This document shows, in pieces, positions 46,221-60,087 of a stretch of 64,000 nucleotides of DNA (positions are counted from its first letter, which is position 1; each line of letters opens with the position of its first letter). A program made the position numbers and the translations under genes. The notes beneath the pieces were generated by a model. The model searched no databases and was not told the origin of the DNA. It saw only the letters and a list, made by a program, of their open reading frames with translations. The DNA is from Austropuccinia psidii (lineage: Eukaryota > Basidiomycota > Pucciniomycetes > Pucciniales > Sphaerophragmiaceae), in assembly GCA_023105745.1 (NCBI GenBank), contig JALGQZ010000018.1, positions 12,103,338 to 12,167,337 of the forward strand, in the 5' to 3' direction.

Positions 46221-47943
46221 TGTAAGTTTAGACTATGAAGCAATAGGTAAGAATTCCTAATATTTTACTTATTGTACCATTAATTTACTAATCTAATGAA
46301 TAATAAGATTCAAAAAAATTATAATAATAAAAATATATTATAATTATGGCATAAAATTTATTCTATTATTGAGAAATAATAATATGATATAATGAATTAA
46401 ATATATTGATATATTTATATCAGTTTATTAATGTTACAAAAGGTTAATAAATGTGTAGAAAATTGACATTAAATAATAAATAAAAGTGATATTACTAATG
46501 TTAAAGCTATATATTAATATTAGAATTATCAAAAAAACAATAAGGAGAAAATGACCTATTTCTAACACTTAAGATAATAATTCTGAATTTTTTTATGCCC
46601 AAGGATGTAAATACAGCTTATTTGAATTTTATTTTAAATAAAAAATAGAAAATTACAAATTACACTATTTTTACATTGATTTGCTGATTTTAAGACAAAT
46701 TAACAAATAAAAACAAACATTTGTTGAAATAAAATATAAACTAGATACTACTATAAGATAAAAATTTGGTCTCTAATAATATAAGAGCTTTATATTTAAG
46801 AATAAAGAAATTTTAAATTTTATTTCTTTTTTTGATTGTATTTGTTGCATCTGATGGGGAAATAGAGGAAGAAGGGGTCCTTTGATAATGAAAATCCTTC
46901 CTTCTAGTAGACATTTCCTGATGTTATCCACTGGAATTGATCATTATTTCAAGGTCTGGTGATGATTACAACATGATTAAAACTTTTTATCTCATTATTT
47001 TACCATTTTTTAGATTTGTCACTATAACTCTGATTTGATGACATCATAAGCTTGGAAAATTATTTAATTCCATGGACTATAGTGGTTGTAGTCATAAAAT
47101 ACTAATATCTGCCAGCTTTATCTCTTATTAAACTTCTAAGCTTAAAATAAGGTTAGAGCTATTGATCATGAATGATCATTTTTGAGCCTTAAATTTGATG
47201 ATTGATACCTTTTGAGTTTTTCATGCTAAAGCAATTAAGAGAGTGAATTATAATATCTTCAAATTTCCTTCCTCATATTCCACAACAATTTTATTACATA
47301 ATCAAAACTCTATTTTTGATTATTTTTCTTGTAGCTCATCTTTTCTGTCAAAACATACTATTTTTGACTTCAAACCATGATTTGAATAGGGTTTTACCTT
47401 GAATATAATGATTAAAACTACATAATTCTTCACTTATAATCTAGTAGAATATGAATATCAAATTATCTTCAATTTTGAACCATTTTTCATTTAAATTGGT
47501 CAACAGCTATTGCTATTTTTCCCAATATCTCCTTGTGAGTTTAACCTTGTTTATAACTTTCAAAATAAAGCTTAAATATTCTTTATTGAAGGTAGTTCAT
47601 GGGAGATTAATTTTTTAATTAACTCTTAATCATGGGTAATTCAAAAATTATGAGCAAAAGCCAATGAATATATGTACCAATCATAAAAGTGCATATATTC
47701 AGGTTATCTCAATAAGTATAGGGCTTATAGATATGACATAAAAGAGTCATATGTTTAGTTTCTTATGGGTGATCTAATGGAGTAATTTATTTGAAATTTT
47801 TATTCATTGGATTCTGAAATAATCAAGAATTTATGATTCTTTCTGGAATTTTCACTTTTTTTAAGGTGATTAGCTCAATTACAAGATTTGTAAAGTTGTT
47901 TCGAGACCTTTTTGGATATGCGGTCATATCTCAAAGGCTCACA
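46221..47943 (-). repeat. E6 3' LTR (left copy), 1723 bp
   Basis: It lies downstream of the element on the minus strand. Its right edge touches the purine tract (minus-strand CATGGTAGGGAA, 47944-47955). The LTR-end hairpin is at 46241-46274 with one arm mismatch. Confidence 0.9.
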
Positions 47944-48063
47944 TTCCCTACCATGAAAAAAATTGTACCAAAATCTGATATAGTTAATTAAGGTATCATA
48001 CACTGTCCTACCTCTTCAATACACCTTTTTAGTCTTGAAGCTCAATAATGCTTAATTTTCTTA

Positions 48064-49640
48064 CTATTTGGGAATTGTTTCATGTATGAACCTCCTTAAT
48101 AGTTCATCAGAATTAGCTATGTTTTTCTCAAGTAGACATTCATTCTCTTTAGTTGGGGTTATGTACTTTACAAGGTATTCCTTCTTCTTTTTGTTTCTTG
48201 TCCTCCTTTCTTTAAGGACTTTTACAACTTTAATTTCTTCTCCTTCCTCTGGAGGGGGAATTCCAAGTGGTGGTATATTGCTCAAATGAAATATTTCTTT
48301 ATCACTTGAACTGTAAGGCTTTATTAGCCTTACAGGGAAGGTTGAGTGTTTTTTCATTAATTCTGTTGTTAATTCTAGTTTCACAGAATTAGGGCCATGT
48401 AGGGCATTTATCATAAAAAGTCCTGCAAATGAATCTTTTAATTTATTTTGTCCTTTAATTTTATTGAGGCATAGGTTTGATAATAGGAAGAGGTCTTCTA
48501 TTTAAAAATCAGGAAGCTTGTGACTTCAATCCCATCTTTCTTTTGCATATTTGAAAGAATACTGCATAGATCTATTTTCATGATATCTTTATTTGTCAAG
48601 AATTATATTAAAATTTCTTTCTTTTGGATGTATATCAAAAAAGTCCTTTTTGAGTGTGTCATAAGGTAGTCTTGGGCTCCAAACTGCTTACATCCTTGCA
48701 GGTTTTTTACCAGTTGATGAATGAATTCATGTCTTATAGGCTAGCTCAAGAGCTGGTATCAGAGTACACCAATAATGGGTAAAACCATCAGAGTCTTTGA
48801 ATTCTAAGCCACAAGCACATAATATTCTGATCAGGTCTTCCATATTTTTTATCATTCTCTCTTCCAGTCCATCAGTTTTAAGGTGATATACTGTTGTTAA
48901 TGATAGCTTTGTACCACCTAATTATGGAGATTTGTCCATAGGGCTGAAGTGAATTTGGGATCTCTATCACTTATGATATTTTAGAATATGCCTGTATGGC
49001 TGATAGCTGCATTCCATATAGCTATAGCTGTTTCTATATCTGTGTCATTCTTTTGAAATGGTAAGAACATTGGGTTTTTACTATACCTATCACCTAAGAC
49101 TAGGCATGCATTGAAGCTTCTGTCTCCTCCTGGGGGTAGAGCTGTTACCCAATCCATATGAAATATTTCCCATGGGGATTTTTGTTCTTAGATTTGTATC
49201 ATAATACCAGATTTCTTACCTGTGGCTCTATTTGATTTTTGGAACCTGTGACAAATTTTTCAGTATTCTGCAACATCGTTTCTCCAAATTGGCCACCAAG
49301 AGGAGGTTTCTACTCTTTCTAGTATCCTATCTTCTGAAAGATGTCCAGATACAACAGTATCATGGCATCTATGTAGTATAGTGTTTGTTAAAGCTCTATC
49401 TGCAAAAGTCATAAGATATTTGGTTTTGGTCCCATGAGAAAGGATTACATCCAGGAGGTCAAATCTTCCTTCATCATATGCTTTTCCCCATAGTTGATCA
49501 ATTTTTGAAGATAATGATGGCTCTTTGCAATCTTTAATTAAGAGTTGGAAAAAGATATGACAATTCTTGTCTATCTTCTAGCTTCTTTTTACTTTATAAA
49601 AGATTTCTGTTCCAATGTATGTGACACAGATTCCTTCTAT
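48064..49640 (-). pseudogene. int: E6 integrase and chromodomain (broken)
   Basis: Reading leftward, the catalytic positions are MDWVTALPP (Asp codon at 49152-49154), then [10 protein letters not shown] near 48960, then GLEERMIKN near 48865, so the DDE residues remain visible despite stops and shifts between them. The open end 48064-48414 carries the chromodomain (KKEYLVKYITPTKENECLLE). Confidence 0.85.
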
Positions 49641-49687
49641 ATGGTTTTCTTCCTATGGTACCCATCCTGGGTTTTCAGATTTCTTTT

Positions 49688-51072
49688 TCAGAGCCAATCT
49701 GCATTTTCGTGAATATTTACAGATTTATGAACTATATTCATATTTCCTCTAAATTTTTGGATAGAAATCTGCCATCTCAGCATATTTCTATCTTGTGTCT
49801 TCACATTTAGCAATGATTTTACAGCATTACAGTTTGTAATAACATCAAAGACTGTTCCATCTAAGTAATAGTGTAGCTTTTCGAGGGCCCACACTAAGGA
49901 AAGGAGTTCCATTTGCATTTTTCCATACCTTGCTTTTGTTGGATTAATTTTTCTTGAAATAATAGCTATTGGTACTTCAACAGGTTTATCATTTATTATT
50001 TGTGTTCGGTGTAGTGAATCTCCTAATCCTTCTCCACAAGAATGAATGTAAAGCTTTAAGGGTAGTTTCCAATCTGGAATTAAGAGCAAAGGGGCCTGTG
50101 TGAGCGCTTTTTTAGATTCCTCATATTATTTAACTCTTTTCTCAGTCATTTCATAGATTTTTTGTTGATAACAGAGTTTATACAAAGATTTTGAATTTTT
50201 TGCAAAGTCTTTTATATCTTGTCTGTAATATACACAAAATACTAAGAAATATTGCATTTATTTCATAGTTTGGGGAATTGGCTTAAGTAGTACTCCTTAT
50301 AATTTATTTTTTTCAATGCCTAAGCTTAGTGTAGACACTACATGTCCTTGTGCTTTTATTTGAATTTATGAAAAGTAAAAATTCTTCAATGATATTTTCA
50401 TATTTACTTGAACTATCTTCTGTAATACTCTTACAAGTCTTGTAAGGTGATTTTCCCAAGTTTCTGAGAAAATTATATTATCATAAATATAGATGATCAG
50501 CAATCCCGCAATAATTCTTCAGGGAATATAGTATTAATCATTCTTTGGTAATGGTAAGGGGAGTTTTTCATACCAAATGGCATTCTTAGGTATTCATATA
50601 TCACACAGTGCACTATTATCCTCAGTATCTTTCTGGAATTATCTGTTAACAAATTTTGGTGAGTTCCTTCAAGGGCATGCATCAATTTAATGAGCTTAGC
50701 TGGTGACAGTTAAGTGAATTTCTCATGGATCCTAGATATTGGATATTTGTCAGGGATAGTATAGGTATTTAAAGCTCTAAAGACCCAAAAAATCTTTGAT
50801 TTATCATTGTGCCAGGCTATAATGACTGGTTTAGTTACTTCTACTTCATTATGGCCTAATTTATTTAAAACCCCTAAGTCCATCAACTCTTTAATGTGTA
50901 CCTCTAAGGCTTCTCTAGCTCTTGGGATGACTGGATAAGCTTGTCTTCTTAACAGGAGTGGATAAGGCTTCTCAACATTTAAAATATTATCAACCTCATT
51001 TCCAATGATGGAAAATAGTGGTTCTTTGTCCGTTGCAAAGGCACTTTTGTATTTATATAAGAGGTTAATCAA
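49688..51072 (-). pseudogene. pol: E6 reverse transcriptase and RNase H (broken)
   Basis: Open pieces are 50710-51072 (LLRRQAYPVIPRAREALEVH), 50497-50685 (MPFGMKNSPYHYQRMINTIF) and 49688-50089 (RNase [20 protein letters not shown] and [19 protein letters not shown]). The polymerase box reads YIYD (50480-50491), so the first catalytic Asp is Tyr. The RNase H entry motif has His where relatives have Asp (YIHSC). Confidence 0.88.
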
Positions 51073-51199
51073 TCTTTCTTTCCTTTTTTTCTGTTAATTA
51101 ATTATTAAGTTCTGCCTCTTTTAGTTCAATTATGAATAAGTGTTTCTCTGGGGTTGCTTCCTGATGTAATATAGCATTAATTTTTCTCTTATTAATCAA

Positions 51200-51620
51200 G
51201 AAGCCAAATTTTTGTCTTTTATTATCTCTTATGGTAAGATATCTATGTCATAAATTGATAAGTAGTTGTTTCCAAGTATGAAAGGGTTACTAGTACAATT
51301 GACCATTACTAAAAACTCCACTCTCATCCTTATACATTGAGATGTATGTGGCAAAATAAAATTTAAGTCAATGATTGCAAGGGTTTTATGCTATCACTTG
51401 CACTACTTAAATTGACTCCTTATATTGGCATAAGTTGATTTCCCCAATCTATTATAAGTGTTTGTAGTTAACTTTTCCCAGCACATTTGCAGTATGCTCC
51501 TGTGTCCAGATTTACTCTGGCCTCTTGATTTCTTAACATAACAATACTTATAATTAATTTTCCAGCAGTATAGCCCATTGATTTTAAAGGTTTTGTTCTA
51601 TGCAATTTGGCATCCTGCAT
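51200..51620 (-). pseudogene. pro: E6 aspartic protease remnant
   Basis: The minus strand reads VNLDTGAYCKC with DTGA at 51495-51506, matching VNLDTGAVCTC in E5. Downstream, the pattern of a protease C-terminus (CTSNPFILGNNYLSIYDI-like) is readable toward 51240 with stops. Confidence 0.7.
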
Positions 51621-51751
51621 GTTTTTAAGGGATGTATCAGATGTTCCAATTTGGGGGAAATTTTAGTTTACATCAAGCACTTCATGGATTGGATCATAAT
51701 TTTTAATTTTTGCATTGAGTATGTTAATTAATAACTTTCAGATGTTTCTGA

Positions 51752-53620
51752 TTATTCAATATCATATTCAGAATCAGACTCCTTGTATTTATCATTGTGG
51801 TCTTCTGTTTCCACAATTTCATTAATTTTTTCCTTTTTGAGACAAGTATTAGCTAAGTTCCCCATACCACCACAATTATGGATGTATCTTTGGAAATTAG
51901 TGTTATTGGTTTTGAGAGGCTCTTTTTCTTTGTCCTTTTTAATTAATGGTTCATTTGGAATTTTCATGTCCAGTTTTTTCCATTTTCTGCCTATTTCAGT
52001 TCTTTTCACAATGTCCTCTAGTGAATTAATATATTCTTAAGTGGAACATGGCTCTATGCACCTGCTTCCTAGTGCATGCTGTAGTAATCCTTCTCACTTT
52101 TTGAGTATTGTCATATTCACCATCTGTTTTGACATGTCTGGATATGATGAATTCAATCTTTCAACTTTCTTTAGGAACCAAGCTAAAGGTTTTCCTTTCT
52201 CTGGGTCAAAGAGCAAGTTTTTCAAATTATTTTTCTATTCTATACCTCCAGGAATCATTTGCCAACTTGGTGATTATTTCATTTTCCTACTAAAGCCAGG
52301 TATGTTTTCCATTTATTTGTCTTATGCCATAATACCATCTTTTTTCAGATTTATCAAGTAATGCATTTAATATTGAAGTGATTAATTCACCTGGTATGGC
52401 ATAATATTCTTGCAACATGTCAATTGCCTTGATGAATGACATGTGGTCATATTCTCCTTCACCTGTGAATGCTGGCCATTCTTTCATTAATACTTGTTTA
52501 TTGTCATGATGGTTTAAGTCAGTCATGAAGGGGTTTGTCAATTCCTCTTTTGTCTTAACAGGGCTTCTTATATGGTAAAATGGGGTTGATAACTTTGGCA
52601 TATCTCAATTGGCCTCATTTATTTTATCCATTTTCTCGGTAATAGTCCTGATTTCACTTTGAATGTCATTTTTAAGATTCATTCTTGCTTAATCACTTTT
52701 TTCTACATGATATAGCAGTAGTTTTTGATGTGATGAAGTGTTTTATATACATTTTTCAACAGAAATGGATAATTTGTTCAATTTCTCTGTCAAGTTGTTG
52801 ATAAATTGGGAATAATTTATTTTAAAATTCTTTTCTTTGATATCCTTTATGTACTTATAAAACTCCTGTTGTCGTGGTATGAATTGTTAGTTAATAGAAA
52901 ATAAAACATTTGGTTTTTTATTGTCAACTATGAATTGAATGTTACTCATTTCTTTTTTGTTTTGCAAAAGAATTTAAGTTAGAGATAATATACTATTAGT
53001 TATTTCTTTTGGTGATAATAGACTTTCTTTGATATTTCTTAGGGTAAGATATTCTGCTTGCTTTCTAATGAAGTATTTACAAAATCAGGAGACAAAGTTT
53101 TTTCTTTGTAAAGTATGGCTGCCTCATTTTTTGTTCCTCTTTGTCCTTGCCTTCAATCAAGGTTCTGGCAATGCTGAATACATTGTCCATGGCATATTTT
53201 TGGATTCTTGGGATCCTTTAACTGGGTGAATATGGTTTCTTCCAGTTATTTTTCTTGTTCTTCTTAAACTCTTGAGGAGGTTGGTTGGCTTGTGGCTTGC
53301 TGGCAGAAGCTACTGGGGCTTCTTCCTTGCTTGCCTCCCTCTTTGTGTTGTGTCTTTACTTTATTTTCTTTATTTGAGGTTTGGATGATAGTGGATTTGA
53401 TTTATTGGAGTATCTCACTATCTCCTCCTCCTTCAGGAGCTCTTTGAGGATGAGCCAGGAGTTCATCACCCTTGGTGGATTTGTGGCAGCATTTCCCAAT
53501 CTTTGTCTTTGTAGACTGTGTATTACTTCTTGTAATGGCTCATGTAGAACTCTATCTGAGCTCTCTTAATGTGAGTGGTTTCTGTTTGAATGACTCATCC
53601 TTATTTCCAATTCAGGTTCA
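51752..53620 (-). pseudogene. gag: E6 Gag and overlapping accessory frame (broken)
   Basis: The capsid core lies at 52290-52601 (EYDHMSFIKAIDMLQEYYAI; RWYYGIRQINGKHTWL). The knuckle region at 51752-52009 reads IHNCGGMGNLANTC, so the first Cys and the His are lost. Around 53250-53070 the accessory frame is recognisable: NWKKPYSPS, a stop, RIPRIQKYAMDNVFSIARTL, then KEEQKMRQPYFTK. This is the same block as in E4 and E5. A gag-like start (MSHSNRNHSH) is near 53610. Confidence 0.82.
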
Positions 53621-54181
53621 AAGATTATGGGCATTTCTGGAACTTTCCTTTGGGATACGGCACTTCCTTGTGTGAATCCTGTTCAACTGTGTATTTTCCC
53701 CTTTCTTTTCCCTTTTCTTTTAAATGCTAAAAAACACAAATAAATAGAAGTCTTTCTATAAGAAGTGTAATTTTTGGAAAGATATGTTAATTTTTACATG
53801 AAAATTTCTTTTATATATTTCTATATAAGATGAATGAGTAGAAAAAATGAATGAAATTATTTTTTCTATTTATTTTTTATTTTTTGAAAATAAAATGAAA
53901 TTAAAAGTTTATATTATTCCTTGAAATTATATTACAATATAAATTTATTTTTGACTTATAAATATATTTTTGATCACTACAGTCAATAAAAGAAAGTTCT
54001 TCAAAGCTTAAGGATGTGAAAAACCACCTGTAAGACAATGAAATTTCTTTCCAAATGCATCAAAAGCTTTTAATATCAATAAATACTAAATTGTTATATA
54101 ATTTTATGAGTATAATTATAATTTATTATTGAATAAGCCAAATTTGAATCTGTTCATAATGTATTTTTAGTAATTATCACC

Positions 54182-54193
54182 ACCAGGCCCCCA
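54182..54193 (-). other. Primer-binding site (E6)
   Basis: The minus strand reads TGGGGGCCTGGT two bases after the LTR end, one base different from the other elements. Confidence 0.75.
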
Positions 54194-54195
54194 AA

Positions 54196-55927
54196 TGTAA
54201 GGTTTGACTATGAAACAATAAGTAATAATTACTAATATCTTACTTATTGTACTATGAATGTCCTAATTTAATGACTAATAAGATTGAAAGTGAATATAAT
54301 AATAACGATACATTAAAATTATGTTGTGAAATTGATTATTTTATTAAGAAATAATAATATAATGTAAAGATATTTTAAAAATAATATAATAAAGTAAATA
54401 AATTAATATACTTATGGAAATTTGTTAATGTTACAAAAAATTAATAAATGAATAATGAAAATATCTGGTAATAAAGAACAATAATATTACCAAAATTGAA
54501 GTTATATATTAATATAAATACTATTTATATTGATTTTAGAATTATTAAAAATAATAATAAAGAGAAAATAACCTACTTTGAACACTTAAGATAATAATTC
54601 TGTAGTTGTTTATCCCTAAGAATGTAAATAAAACTTATTTAAATTTTATACAAAATAAAAAATAGAGAGAATTAAAAATTACACTTTTCTTATGTGGATT
54701 TAGAGATTTTGAGAGGAATAAACAGATAAAAATAAAATTAATTGAATCAAACATAAAAGAGAGATTACTATCAGATAAAATTTTTGTCTTTAATAATATA
54801 AGAGCTTTATACTCAATAGTAAAGAAATTTAGCTTTTTATTTATCGTTTTCATTATATTTGTTGCCTCTGAGGGTCCTTTTATAGTAAAGATCCTTCCTT
54901 ATAGTGTACTACCCTCTAGTAGACATTTACTCATTTTATCCACTTTAATTGATGAGTAGTATAAGGTTTGGTGACAATTAAATCATTATTGCACCATTTT
55001 TTAGAGTTATCACTATAACTCTAGTTTTCTGAAATCATAAGCTTTTAAAATGATTCAATTTCATAGATTATAATAGTTTTATGCAGTAAGTACTAATATT
55101 AACCATATTTATCTCTTATTTGACTGTTAAGCTTGAAATAAGATCAGAGTCATTGATCATAAATGATCATTTTTGAGCCTTAAATTTGAACATTAATAAC
55201 TCTTAAGTTTTTAACTCTACATAAGCTCAGAGTGAATTCTAATAGCTTGGAATTTTCTTACTAACCTTCCAAGAAAATTTAATTAAATAATCAAAAATGT
55301 ATTTCTGATGATTTTTCTTGTAGCTCATCTTTTCTGTCAAAATTTACTATTTTGGACTTCAAACCATGATTTCATAGGGTTTTACCTTGAATATCATGGT
55401 GTCCATTACATAATTTTTCACGTTTAAACTAGCATAATCTGAATATATACTTTTTCAAGTTTTGACCACTTTCAATTTAAAGTGGTCAAAAGCTATTTCT
55501 ATTTTGATCAATTTCTGCCTATAAGCATTAAACTTGCTTATAACTTGCCAAATAAAGCTTATATATTTATTTTTACAGTCATTTAGTGGTAAAATTATTT
55601 TTTAATCAGCCCTTTATCATGTGTATACTAAAGTTTATGAGCTAAAAAATATTTATATATGCACTGATCATAAAAGTGCATATATTCATGTTATCTGAGT
55701 AAGTATTGAGTTTGCAGGGATGACATAAGAGAGTCATATATGTAGTTTTTAATGAAGCGTTGAATGGTGTAATTTACTACAAATGTTTATCCATTGGCTT
55801 CTGAGATTGTCAAGCATTTGTGCTTTTTTATGGAATTTTCGTTTTTTTCAAGATTATTATTCGAATTACAAGTTTTGTAAGGTTTTGTGACCTTTTTGTA
55901 TATGTGGTAATATTTAAAAGGCTCATA
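54196..55927 (-). repeat. E6 5' LTR (right copy), 1732 bp
   Basis: Minus-strand end CAAACCTTACA. It is homologous to the left copy and, more distantly, to the E4/E5 LTRs. The LTR-end hairpin at 54215-54250 has a perfect 11-bp stem (ACAATAAGTAA with TTACTTATTGT). Confidence 0.9.
54215..54250 (-). other. LTR-end hairpin (E6 5' LTR)
   Basis: An 11-bp perfect stem with a 14-nt loop, flanked by TTCATAGT and TTTCATAGTC on the minus strand. Position and flanks are as in E4 and E5, but the arm sequence is entirely different. Confidence 0.6.
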
Positions 55928-58900
55928 CTACTAAATATTTTATCTTAAAGAAGAAAATGGTCCAATATTACAAGGAGTTAAAATACAGTTTATCCTGTGA
56001 ACACTTTCCATAATTGGTAAAAGCTTGCTACTAGTATAGAGATATTTCAGATATTTCTCATTTCTACAGTCTGAGACAACTTTGATATTTTATCTCCAAA
56101 GTGTAAAAGGTGATTAAGAATTCAAAGCTATAATCCCATATAATTGCGTAAATGTCCATTATGTGGGATATCCGCGAAAATTATTGAGTGATGAGGTTTC
56201 AACACACCTTGAAGGCTGTTTTTAGCTCATTAAATAATAAATCTCTCAATCAGAGGCTCTCTGACGTGTCTTTTACAGCTTTTGATGTGTAACATGCACT
56301 AGTACACATATGGAGATTATATGAAAGAGTTATCCATCTTGTATGGGGTCAAAATAAAAACTTGTAGTCCCAAAAAACAATTTTATCTCAATTCAAGGCT
56401 GTATCAAACCCTTCAGACCACAAGCCGGCTTTTTTAGTGCTTAGGTAAGCTCCATAGTGATTTTCAAAGCTGAAAAACCTCATAGAACATTTAAGTAAAG
56501 TAAGAAGTAGTTTTTTCTTCAACAAAATATCAATAATGATATTGTTTTTATTTGAGCTATCATATATTAAAGCATTAAGAAATAAAACTACTATTAGAAA
56601 TATCCAAATATGGGTATGATTTTAGATTTTGTTGTGATTATTAGAATAATCCAGTTTATCATCATTAAAACCAGGGATCTTAGTCAAAAATTCACTATCA
56701 TATAATTATATAAAATCCCTTTCAACCATATCTGTGTGAAACTCATAGTGATGGTACTCTTAACACTATATCATTAAGTCATCCTGACATATTTAGACTA
56801 AATAAAACAGTCTCAATGCCAATATAATATATATATATGATATTATGAGTTTAGTGTTCTTCATATTTAATTTTGGAGAATTTCAATTTGAAATAGCTTG
56901 TTGAATAAAGTTTGGCTCATATACCATATTCGGATTTTATACTATGAGTAAGATCTTCTGAGTGCAGCTGAGTGTAACTATCGCTTTCAATTCTTGTGCT
57001 CTAGGAAAAATTAGCTATTTTGAGCTGATTAAATGTATCATTAAAGCCTAATGAGAGAATATTCACTTAAACTCTTTTAATGAATTGAATCCGCCAAATG
57101 GGAAAATAAGGATTGTAAACAAGAAACTGGAATATAGAAAGGTGGGATATATGGCACATTGAAATTGATTTATCTAGTATCTAACACCTGTCCTTCACAG
57201 ATATGAAATATTTGAGATGAATTCTTCCTCTTTACATTTCTTTCTAATATTCATTCACACGCAGTTCGCAGAATTAGAAATAAAGGGCGAATATGAGGAG
57301 CTCAGAGTAAGTGGGGAAACCAAAATATTTGGACTCCCTTTTTTGGGAGGAATCTTCCTAAATAAATCATTAATCTTTTCCTTGGATAAAAAGGGATTTC
57401 AGATGAGTTGAATTAGAAGATGGGAAGAATTGGCAGCTTTTTACGAGTATTAGCTCAATAAAACTGAAGAATTATCAAAAATGAAGGATTTCTATTTATT
57501 GTGGAATTTTCTCACTCAGAAAGGCTCTGGAGGTAAGTAATCTTTTCTGGGGAAAAGATATATGTGAATATTAAAAGATATAAATCCTAAGACTGCATGG
57601 GTTTTTTTTAGATTTATAATTGATATATTCTTCAGAGCGCATTAATAGAAAATAAAATACAATGCCTCTAGTTTGTCTATAAGTGGGAAATAATTTTTTT
57701 TTATGATTCTCTTGTGCCATTAGTATGAAAGAATATCATACGTCAGAGGCCACTTCTGGAGAGATGGAACCCATATAGATGTGAAAAAATCTCAAAGTTA
57801 TAATCAAAGGATCAAGTTCAATTATCGATATGTTGTGTTCGTCTCTGTTTGTACCACGATATTATAACCTATAATATGTAAGAATAGGGCCTTTATAGCT
57901 GATTTAAGATCTCACAGAGCTATTTAATCACCAATTAAATTTAATAAGATTTGACCTACTGAACTAGTAAGCACCACAAGAAAGGAATGAGAATTTGAAA
58001 CAAGGTTTAACATTTAGAAAATAGGCTGGAATAAGGATGGACTCTCATTAAAATTTAGCATAGAATGGAACCTTCATTTGGAAATCTCAGAAGAATCTTG
58101 TTCTGAAAATGAAAGCCATTAATATTAAATTCAGATTTTGATAAAGCCATGTGGGCCATATTAGGAGATTTATTTTTTTCAACTGAAACAATCTAGATAT
58201 TAAAAATAGGAATTTTCATCCCATTTTCAATAAAGTTTCTCTTTGCATGAATGAGAAGGTAAATTTTAGCCGTAAAGTTCTTATTTTCCCTTTCTTTGAA
58301 AAAATAATATAAGCTCCAATATTATCATTGTGAGAACTCAAAGTTTTTCGATATAAGCTACTTAAGTGTTGTCTCTAGGAAATTTATTTAGAATTTCTGT
58401 TTAACAGGACAGAAAACTAAATTATTAGTAATTTATCTTTCCAACATCAATTCAAATACACCCTTAAAGTTATGTAGCTTCATAAAATGAATACTTTGGA
58501 GACCTATTTGAGAGACTCTTGAATCTGTATTGGGAAGGAGAAATATTCAAGTATAACTTGTTTCAAAGTGATATATAGTGCATATCAGTAGTGTCACAAA
58601 ATGATGTTAATTTGAGAGAAACTTGATTAAAACCAATTATTATAGATAGTATATTTTATTTCAAACGCTTTTCATAAAGATTCATATTTATTCTGATTTT
58701 TATCCCAATAGCTCTATGCTTAAGGGGAGAAGTTGGTTTTCAAATTAAAATATTTTCAGGCAGTGCTTCAAAGGCCTAATGATGATTTTAAAGGCATTTT
58801 ATTATACAGGTTCTCAAAGTTATTTAAGTAGTTGTAAGCTACCAGTCCGTTTGAATCCACTTGGACACCCTGAAACCTCATCTTTGCAAAAGCTTTCCTA

Positions 58901-60087
58901 AGGACTTTCAAGCTTTCCAAAACATTCTAATTGTAAGACTGTAAGATTAATAACTAAAGATACAGCCCCTCTCTCCCTTTTTTGTATAATCCAATTGGGT
59001 TGCAGAAAGCGGAGAGAGGCTCTTAGTGTGGGTCTATAAAGTAACTACTGAATTTCTGCACTCAAGACCAGTAAGGAGCATAGCCTTTTTAGGATTTGTC
59101 TATGAAACTTCTTCAACTAATCCCTACTAGATATCTTAAATATGTTCCAAAAGTCTTCTTTTCCTCTAAATTGGATATTTATGTATTTTATAATGAGAAT
59201 GGATTAACTGAATGAAAAATCTTCAAATATCGAATCTAACCCTGTAAGCTTAATATCAAAATGAATCAAAAATTCTTTCAAATATTGAATACTCTTACTA
59301 ATGATATATAACTCACTATGGATGAGCTTAATACAAGCGCTTTTTAATAATTATTAAAGAAAGAAATTCCTTTCTTGGGAAATGGAGTCAAATGCAATAT
59401 TAATGAACATATTTTTATGGAGATTTTATCCCATCTTTATCTTTTAATTTCAAGTATGGAGTATATATACATTATTTGTATTAATGAATCCTGAACCGCC
59501 TGCTTAGGGAGAATGAGAGTTTATTTTCGAAATTTTGTGGTTCCTCAATTACTTCAAGGATTGATAATCTCTCAAGATTGAGAAAACATTTTTTCCTTTT
59601 TTAAAATGTAGGATCTGAGTTTTGTGAAGTTTAATGGAGAATGTTTCTTCCCTAAATCTCCTCTTTACATTTATCAAGACACAAAATTGGAGGAGTTATT
59701 TTCAAGAAACTATAAACTGCAATTATCTCCAAGGACAAAATATATTTCAAAGTAAAAAAGAAACTCAAATATTTTTCTTGTGAACGTAATCTTCAGTGAC
59801 AATCAAATATGAAACCCCTGGTGAAGCTCCAAATTTTTTTCTTTCTATCTGAAATAGAATCAAAAATTCAATTTATCCTCAATAGAAAATGAAATAAAAG
59901 TTCTTTCTTAATTTAAGTCATGATCAAGTTCAATTTATCAAATATGGTGCTTATATTTTTAAGGGACACAGCTACTTGTAAAAAATAAGAAATTTCATTT
60001 CATGATTATTCATGTGTCAAAGCCCTGTGGGTATTTGGTATCTCTTACTAAGTAAATCAGCTTGGGGATTTTTTATAAGTAAACTTA
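55928..60087 (+). other. AT-rich region, nothing recognised
   Basis: Only short, unconvincing frames occur, such as a 64-codon one at 57217-57411 with no known motif. I see no LTR, no tRNA and no repeated unit. Confidence 0.55.

Larger units (their letters stand above)
46221..55927 (-). mobile_element. E6: minus-strand Ty3/gypsy chromovirus of the E4/E5 family, decayed
   Basis: LTRs lie at 46221-47943 and 54196-55927. On the minus strand they begin TGTGAGCC (TATGAGCC in the right copy) and end CTTACA. The flanks CTATT (46216-46220) and CTACT (55928-55932) are a target duplication with one change. The primer site is on the right and the purine tract on the left, so the element reads leftward. 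Gag, protease, polymerase, integrase and chromodomain pieces follow in that order with many stops. Confidence 0.92.

Noticed and set aside
57217..57411. A 64-codon frame in the AT-rich region.
   Set aside because: No motif, no splice or promoter context and no relative in the window; likely chance.
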